The notes beneath the pieces were generated by a model. The model was not told the DNA's origin and ran no database searches. It worked only from the letters and a program-made list of their open reading frames with translations. From assembly GCF_000203795.2 (NCBI RefSeq), contig NW_006281106.1, positions 215,833 to 229,445 on the forward strand: a DNA stretch of 13,613 nt. Direction: 5' to 3'. The number at the start of each line of letters is the position of its first letter. Position 1 is the stretch's first letter. Made by a program: the position numbers and the translations under genes. This DNA is from Batrachochytrium dendrobatidis JAM81 (lineage: Eukaryota > Chytridiomycota > Chytridiomycetes > Rhizophydiales). This document shows positions 7,105-13,613 of this stretch, in pieces.

Positions 7105-7742
7105 GGTTCGATAGCAATTGCTGGTGCTGCCGTCAAATGGCTTCGTGACAATTTAGGTATAATTTCAGAAGCATCGCAAGTAAGCGAGTTTGCTGCCAAA
7201 GTGCCTGATACCGCTGGAATTTATTTTATCCCAGCATTCTCCGGTCTGTTTGCTCCCTATTGGCGTGACGATGTTCGTGGATGTATTGTCGGTATGACCC
7301 AATACACCAACAAATATCATATCTGTCGTGCTGCACTTGAAGCTACTGCATTTCAAACACGCGAGGTTTGTTTTTGGTTGAAGTGGCATTATTGATGTAG
7401 AATTAATCATTTCCCTGTTTTTACTTGCAGATTTTGGATGCCATGAACTCTGATAGTGGTCAGGCTATTCAGCTCCTACGCGTAGATGGTGGTCTGACTA
7501 ATTCAGATATATGCATGCAAATTCAAGCTGACATTGCTGGTGTTGGCGTCGACCGTCCATTGATGCGTGAAACCACTGCATTAGGGGCTGCGTTGGCTGC
7601 TGGTCTTGCTGTTGGAGTGTGGAAATCACTCGATGACTTTTCTCATGTTAATCAGTCTGACATTTTTAAGCCAGCCACTAGTTCTAGTGATCGTGAGGAG
7701 CAACTGGCCGGATGGAAAAAAGCAGTTCAGAAATTGTTTTAA
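7105..7742 (+). pseudogene. Glycerol kinase (FGGY family), C-terminal third only
   Basis: Two exons, 7105-7365 and 7431-7742, joined by a 65-base phase-0 intron (GAG|GTTTGT to TTGCAG|ATT), encode about 190 residues. Glycerol kinases are usually 500 residues or more. The fragment opens with [19 protein letters not shown] and contains [11 protein letters not shown]. It also has a full match to the second FGGY signature (GCIVGM, seven residues, HICRAALE), then QTRE|ILDAMNSDSG, LLRVDGGLTNSD, QADI and ETTALGAALAAGLAVG. These are conserved in GlpK/Gut1, which phosphorylates glycerol to glycerol 3-phosphate with ATP. The catalytic Asp and the N-terminal FGGY domain are missing. The coding part begins right after a 3' splice site (AAATAG|GGT) with a good branch-like TACTGAT 20 bases upstream. 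A clean open frame and intact splice sites suggest recent truncation. An unusually long intron with the 5' exons outside the window cannot be ruled out, but the left side holds other genes. Confidence 0.75.
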
Positions 7743-7838
7743 CTTTACAATGAATGCGTCGTATTACATAAAGAGTTTATGATTGTTTTTACTATTCTAT
7801 TATAAATGCTCGACATTTCATGTCCACAAAAATTGATT
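7743..7838. other. Shared 3' region of two convergent genes
   Basis: Only 96 bases lie between the glycerol kinase stop codon and the ABC transporter stop codon. The transcripts converge here and their 3' ends probably overlap or nearly meet. No canonical AATAAA is seen in either direction; ATAAA variants are present. Confidence 0.5.
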
Positions 7839-10800
7839 TTATTGAGAATTTAAACTTGCCTTTTTGGCTGCAATATCGACCAGCAAATCCATCTCACCGC
7901 TCTCCATACACATTTGGTAAAGTAAGCCCGATTTGTCCTCAAGTAACTCGTGGGGTCTACCATATTGCGATACCTGACCCCTATCCAACACAAGAATCTT
8001 GTCATAATCCATCACTGTACTGAGACGATGAGCAATAGTCAGCACGGTTGCATTGGAGAATTCTGTTCTGATTGTGTTTTGGATTCTAGCGTCAGTGGAA
8101 TGGTCAACACTAGCAGTAGCTTCGTCCATAATGATGATACGCGAAGCTTGAAGGAGTGCACGAGCCAAACATAGCAGTTGTCGTTGTCCTTGAGAGAAAT
8201 TTGTACCGTTTTCTTGAACAGGGGATTCAAGATCAAAACCCTTGCTGACAGCACTTGCCTCATTGCTAGAGGGTCCACACAATGGCTCAGTAGCATCATC
8301 AATCTTGTCGGTACTATGCGGTATATTGGAATTTAATGTTGCGCTGGATTCGGATTTGGATTCGATAGAGCCTCTGGGTCCATTTGCATCATCATGACCA
8401 GGTCTGGTTTGCATGCTTTCAAGGAAATGAACACGTTTCAACGCAGCCCATAGAGCTGCATCATCGTGCTTATCAAATGGATCAAGATTGGTTCTAACAG
8501 TACCTGAAAACAGCACAGGATCTTGTGGGATAATCGTTAGTCTTGATCGCAAGTCCCATAATCCCATCTTTCCAATATCCATCCCATCAATCAGAACGTG
8601 ACCCGAGTCATGAGGAACAATGCGAAACATGGCTAAAGAAAGTGTAGACTTTCCTGCACCAGTACGTCCGACAATGCCTATTTTTTCAAACGTGCCAACA
8701 TGGAAAGATATCTTATCCAGAACTAGGGGTTGATCAGCAGAATAGCGAATGGATAAATCCTTTACATCGATACAACCATGATGTGGCCAATTCTCTGCAG
8801 GACGGTAGTCATCAACAATTGCAGCAGCATCTTGCTCAATCTGCAAGTATTCATCTATTCTCTCGACAGAATTCATGCTCATTTCCATCATAGCGTAAGA
8901 CCAAGTCATCCATAACAACTCGAAAACAAGTTCAGTGACATACGCAAGACACAAGCCAGCTATTCCAGCATCCAGTGTATCCCTTGCCAATACAAGCGAT
9001 ATTGTTGTTATTAAAACAATAGACCCAGAGACCAGATCGCATCGAGCTGCAAACCATCGATTGCAAGCCCACATGTAAAAATGTGCTTGTTGGTTTTTAT
9101 CTACGAGATTCATATTGTCGTTTATAAATTGTTCCTCGACTCCAAAGGCACGAATCGTAGCTGCGCCTTGAAGAGTTTCGGAAAATTTGGCATAGATGGG
9201 ACTTTGGGATACAGACTCGAGACGAAGAAGTTCACGCGAAGCAAGAAGGTATGATTTGGAGATGTTATAAAACATAATAACAATAGGAATAAACAACAGG
9301 AGCAATAATGGGGCTACCATGGTAACAATCATTAGCACGGTAAAAGCTCGAAGCGTACTCCCAAGAAATCCAGAAACGCCATTGCTCACTTTCATGTCAA
9401 TACATTCAATATCTTTTGAGAATCGGTTCAAAATGCGACCAATAGGAGTAGTATCAAAGAATCTCATGGGTGCGTTTAGAACCCTATTCAACATGGATGA
9501 ATGCAGTTTCTTTGAAGCATTGTAGGATCCAGCATATTGAATAGTCAACAAAAGTTGTTCAAAAAACACGACACCAAGTCCAAGACCGCCGTAAACCCAA
9601 ATGTAAAAGCTTGGATCACGAACAGGAGTAGCTAAAGGTACGACTGGTGGGTGTGAAACGGACTGCATTAAAAAGACATCTGGCATGAACAAAGCTGTCG
9701 AGTTGATATCCGTATGCTTGTATGAATCAGCCCACACCTTGAGCCATAAGTCGTCCAAACCCTGAACTGCGCGTGCGCTAGTAGAAATAAGTAGATAGGC
9801 GACAAGAAACCACCAACCGCCAACCGCACCTATGTAATGTTTATAGATGGCGAGTTTCACTGATCCGGACTGTTTGGTTTCATCTTCAACAAGTTTGCCC
9901 TTGGTTTTGGCACCTTCATTTGACTCATTGGCTGCATTGTTTTCGACTTTTGAAGTTACATCGCTCTCAATCTTGTCACCTTTGATCGCGTGAAGTAAAT
10001 GGTTACCAAAACTATCGCTACAATCGGTTGTTTCAAAATGTGTTTGAACGGCTGCGGGCAAGCCTTGAGCAGCAATACGACCATCCTTGAAATAGACAAT
10101 ATAATCGGAAAACGGCAAGACAAGACCAGTAGCATGTGTAACAAGAATTACTGTGCGACTTGCAAGCAGTCCGCGAATACACTTTTCAAACAGATGCAGC
10201 GCTGTAGGAGCATCGACAGCACTCAATGGGTCATCAAGAATCACTGATTGGGCGGTAGAGTAGCAAGCACGAGCAAGTGAGATTCTCTGTTTTTGACCCC
10301 CAGACATGTTGATTCCCTTTTCACCAATCTCGGTTTGATCACCAGCAGGAAATGTTTCAAGATCTCTAACTAATGCACATGCTTCAATCACCTTGGCATA
10401 CCTATCAGCATCGTACAGTGACCCAAACAAAATATTGTCCCTCACAGTTGCATTTTGAAGCCAGGCAGTCTGGGATACATATGCAACGCCGACGTCACGA
10501 GAGTTGATATCTGGTGCAGATCTTGAATAAACTGAAGGAAAAATGGTACGACCTTGAAGAGTCTTCATCTCACCCAACAAAGCATTAATAATGCTGCTCT
10601 TTCCTGCACCGGTTAGACCTACGATGGCAGTCAGTTGACCAACAGGGAATTTGACGTGAATATCTGAAAGCACAAAGTGATGATGCTGAGTTGTACTTGA
10701 ACGATTCGTGACAGATTCACGGGGTGTATCGGTTTGATCTACAGCATCCAGATTGGGCTCAGTAGATTGACCCTGAATATTCCAAGTGAATGATGCATGG

Positions 10801-12961
10801 TCAAATCCAGGCTGAGTTTTGACAGTTTCCCAATTCTGTTCAAACAGATGATCGTTGGTGCTGCTATACTTGTCAAGCTCCGGCTGAGCCAAAAAAGTTT
10901 CATTACGACGAAGCGACACCATACCTTGGATGACATCCATAAGCAGATTAGGAAGCATCATAAGTGGAAATCTTAATGTCATAAACAATGACAACGAGGT
11001 GAACGCAGTGGTGGCAGTTAGCTGCTGTCCAGCAATCAGTGTGTAGGTCATAAAGGTAACAAACGACACCAAAACAGGAATGGACTTCCATGATATATTA
11101 CTGAACGAATTGCTGATGAAGCACCAAATTAAACTATTTAGCTCGCCTTGACGTGCCTTGTTCACCTTGTTGAAGAACTCTGACTCCCAGCCAAAATATT
11201 TGATGACGCGGATACCTTGGAGCATTTCGTTGACAACACCAACACGAGCATCCATTTTGGCCATGTACATATCACCGACCTTGTATTGAAATTTGCTGAC
11301 AACACTGACTATTGGCATAGTAATAACCATCACAGCGACACCAGCAATAGCAGAATATCCAAGAACGCCGAATAGAGCAACCACACAGGCAATAATCTGC
11401 AAGGGAGTGGTAAACACCCAAGGAATATACGCAATGATTTCACGGATACGACGGGTGTCCACTGACATAAGTGTGACAATCTTGCCAAGAGATGATTCAC
11501 TGTCCTCGGACGAGGCTTTGGTGTCTTTTCCAGCACTTTTGGGATCTTTGCCATTCTTGTCATTCGACTGGTCGTCTTCACCCTTGTTGTGAGTAGTGGA
11601 AACACATCGACGCAGGGATTTTTTATATATTTCAGAAATGAGAACCGAACGAAGATGCATACCAGCTCTTCTGCCGTTATTGAAGTACTGATTATTACAC
11701 CACGACTTGAGCATGGAACAACCAAAAAGTCCCAAAGCAAACACGAATCCCATGTATAGTGGTGAATCATTTGGATGCTCGATGAAATCTACAATCCTGT
11801 TTATGAAAAACGGTGGAGCCAGCGCAAGAGTAGTGTCTATTAGACAAAATAGTGTTGTCATGGCAAATCTCTGCCAAATCAAAAGCATGAGCTTGAAACC
11901 AAGGGATTTAAAACGAGTGCGGATGCGGCTGTAGCGATCGATAATGGAGCTGGAACAGTCGATCGGGTTGAGTGCCCAAATATCTTTATGTTCGAGGAAC
12001 ATACGGGAACTCAGTCGTATCAAGGGACTGACCCACGAAAAGTAGATGATACTGAAAATCGAAGCAGATTCTTCAGTACAAGGAACGGGAATAGGATTTC
12101 CGTTGACATCGGTTTGTGCTATAAGACGTTGAATGCGAGCATCTTCGCATTTGGCGCTAATTTTAACTGAACGGAATACTTCAATGATAAAAAGTAACAT
12201 ACTTGATGCGACCGAGGATATATGCAAGATTCTCCACCGCAATGCAGTAGATGTGGCAGGAAAATCTGTCAGAGCATGAAATGCATGAACAGCACTGCTT
12301 GCAAGAACCAAAAGAGCAAGATAAGGTGCAGGAAGAGGCATCCGCCATTCAGAGCTCCAAGAAACTAGATTGAGTCCAAAAGAGAATCGCAGTATTGCAC
12401 TTGCCACGAATATCTAAATTCAAAATACACAATATTTAATCGAAAAATATAAACTGGATAAGTCACACCATACAACACTTTACAAAACGAGCTAGCAATC
12501 AAGTTGAATTACGCTACCCAAACAAGTATATTGGCGGCAGTGCCAGAAACAGCAAGCAGATTCCACGGGTCTGTTTGGTTGGTGCACAACAGAAACCACA
12601 GAAGCACGCACTCCACAGCTGCAACGAGCAAACAAAGTACTGCAACAGTCCGAGAAAGATAAACTCCGACAGTCCAAATAGTTTCCTGGGATGAGAGATC
12701 GCTAGCAGACTCATTGAGAGATGTACGGGGTAGCAATGGAGTAGTTTCCGAATCCTGCAGACTCGCGGAATGGTTAGGTCGAGACTGCGTGGCAGTGGTG
12801 GAAGACGAGACAACATTCGCTTCAGATATAGTGCTTGCAGTTGGTAGCGACATATAGCCAGCCCGATGGCTGGCTATCACCAGAGTAAAGCGCAAATATA
12901 ATGGGATAATCACCATGGCAAATACAACAGGTACTGCCACGGATGCAATAATGTTTAACAT
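7839..12961 (-). CDS. ABCC/MRP-type full ABC transporter, two exons
   Basis: Exon 1 (12961-12518) and exon 2 (12413-7839) join in phase 0 across a 104-base intron (TGG|GTAGCG to AATTTAG|ATA), giving about 1,672 residues; NILVW then IFVASAILRF forms one membrane helix. Order: an N-terminal TMD0-like region (residues 1 to about 250), then FSWVSPLIRL and LEHKDIWAL before TMD1. NBD1 follows, with Walker A GLTGAGKSS at about 747, signature MSGGQ at about 851 and Walker B VILDDPLSAVD near 870. TMD2 comes next, then NBD2, with GRTGAGKS at about 1397, signature FSQGQ at about 1554 and Walker B IIIMDEATASVD near 1573, followed by AHRLS. NBD1 has Asp where NBD2 has the catalytic Glu, as is usual in ABCC proteins. 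The protein should export or sequester organic anions or conjugates at the vacuole or plasma membrane; it most resembles fungal Ybt1/Bpt1-like proteins. Two polar inserts lie in a TMD1 loop (about 420-460) and within NBD2 (about 1485-1550). It appears intact. Confidence 0.9.
12414..12517 (-). other. Intron of the ABC transporter gene
   Basis: The intron is 104 bases in phase 0. On the minus strand the donor is TGG|GTAGCG and the acceptor GAATTTAG|ATATTC. Unspliced reading stops within three codons (WVA then TAA). The codon before the open frame of exon 2 is a TAG formed by the acceptor itself. Removing it restores a continuous hydrophobic segment. Confidence 0.75.
12854..12877. repeat. Perfect 10-bp inverted repeat inside ABC exon 1
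   Basis: ATAGCCAGCC and GGCTGGCTAT flank a four-base loop (CGAT). The hairpin lies in the coding sequence about 85 bases after the start codon and encodes IASHRAGY. It is GC-rich in its inner part and would be a stable mRNA hairpin. Confidence 0.8.
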
Positions 12962-13100
12962 TGTAGTGTTTAAACAGATATCAGTGTATGTATATAAAAA
13001 TGTATATTGAGTGGAAGAATCGGAATATTTTGGGCTATTGAGAGTGTTTTTATAGCCATTCGGGTACGATTATGAACTGTCCACGAGTAATAAAGGGTAG

Positions 13101-13137
13101 CAAATGCGACCCGCGATGCTCAAGCTGCTCGCATTTG
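13101..13137. repeat. 9-bp inverted repeat with 19-base spacer
   Basis: CAAATGCGA and TCGCATTTG are exact reverse complements, separated by 19 bases. They lie 140-176 bases upstream of the ABC transporter start codon. This could be a protein-binding dyad or chance. Confidence 0.55.
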
Positions 13138-13171
13138 AAACGCTTATGTTTGATGATATGCTATATTCAAA

Positions 13172-13187
13172 TGACTCGACCGAGTCA
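13172..13187. promoter_or_regulatory. Dyad TGACTCG-AC-CGAGTCA, candidate bZIP-type site
   Basis: Two perfect 7-base arms are separated by two bases, about 210 bases upstream of the ABC transporter start codon. Each arm contains TGACTC, the half-site core recognised by AP-1/Gcn4-type bZIP factors in fungi. Such factors often control drug and stress transporters. The link to this gene is inference from position. Confidence 0.35.
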
Positions 13188-13613
13188 GTTTCTTGCAATA
13201 AAGTGTCGAGTCTTGACATAACCCATTTAGAGTGCCATCTAAACGGTTAGTCAGCAAAGTCGGCGGCATTCAGGTGCATGTGTTTGCGGTAGTCATTGAA
13301 GGCTATTTTATCTGCTCAGCAACACTAAACTCATCCGACACATCAGATTCCAATATTGGTTCGGTTTTTGTTTTTCATATTCCAAGGCTTGCTTTCCTGA
13401 TCCTCCTCGAATGTTCCGAGATATTCCAGCAAAACACAGCTATTGGCAATCATATATCCAAGTGGACTAAATCTACAACGTCAGTTGTCGTTTTCAAGAT
13501 GGCCAATCTCCTATATTTTGCTTGTAGGCAAACATGATGGGTATGATGGGGCAGAGCATAGCTATCCATGCGACAATACATGTTTTATAAGAATAGAGTC
13601 GAGGGGGTGCCAG

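Larger units (their letters stand above)
12962..13613. other. Upstream region of the ABC transporter, no identified gene
   Basis: The 652 bases to the right edge include AT-rich TATA-like DNA (12989-13000) and two inverted repeats (13101-13137 and 13172-13187). A plus-strand frame at 13232-13537 has no domain or signal. On the minus strand 13613-13494 reads a hydrophobic segment (VAWIAMLCPIIPIMFAY) open to the edge, which might be the end of a neighbouring gene. None is strong enough to call a gene. Confidence 0.4.

Noticed and set aside
7102..7115. GGTTCGATAGC resembling a tRNA T-loop
   Set aside because: No acceptor stem or anticodon arm around it; it codes for the conserved GSIA of glycerol kinase.
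6999..7199. Minus-strand frame of 66 residues overlapping the glycerol kinase start
   Set aside because: More than half is antisense of glycerol kinase exon sequence. The remaining 30 residues (ADQYWHNWCESTRYLSE region) look protein-like but are too short to support.
13232..13537. Plus-strand frame of 101 residues
   Set aside because: No recognisable domain and no signal peptide; the minus strand of the same region has equally plausible short frames.
1..13613. CRISPR array, rRNA or bacterial operon structure
   Set aside because: No regularly spaced repeats, no rRNA-like stretch, and introns and gene content are fungal.

Overview
This is nuclear DNA from a fungus, most likely a chytrid close to Batrachochytrium (Rhizophydiales). 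The reasons are: spliced genes with short introns on both strands; a Crinkler-type (CRN) gene with a restriction-enzyme-like C-terminus, a class known from oomycetes and chytrids; small secreted proteins whose signal peptides end in Ala-rich residues followed by Pro; and a fungal ABCC-type transporter. The species call is inference from gene content, not from a marker gene.

Layout, left to right. (1) Positions 1-1447 hold two minus-strand genes for secreted proteins. The first is cut by the left edge and only its signal peptide is present. The second is a complete 356-residue Cys-containing protein with a dibasic site followed by a Gly/Tyr repeat tail. (2) 2324-3699, minus strand, is a two-exon DUF1275 (YoaK-like) membrane protein whose exon junction does not fit canonical splicing by one base. 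(3) About 4209-7011 is an accessory-looking block. A CRN/REase-type gene (minus) and an unrecognised Tyr-rich protein gene (plus) are arranged head to head, and the pair is bracketed by two similar AT-rich 61-63 bp sequences in direct orientation. (4) 7105-7742 is the C-terminal third of a glycerol kinase, in frame and with a good intron, but with no 5' part in the window. It begins exactly at a 3' splice site, close to the right-hand repeat copy. (5) 7839-12961, minus strand, is a full-length ABCC/MRP transporter of about 1,672 residues in two exons, tail to tail with the glycerol kinase fragment. (6) 12962-13613 is the upstream region of the transporter, with two inverted repeats and no gene I can name.

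How the parts relate. The transporter and the DUF1275 protein look like ordinary single-copy genes. The secreted proteins and the CRN gene are the kinds of genes that expand in host-associated chytrids. The most interesting structure is the 4.2-7.1 kb block: a nuclease-like effector gene paired with an unknown gene, between short direct repeats, next to a truncated metabolic gene. This suggests a mobile or recently rearranged cassette, but mobility is inference.
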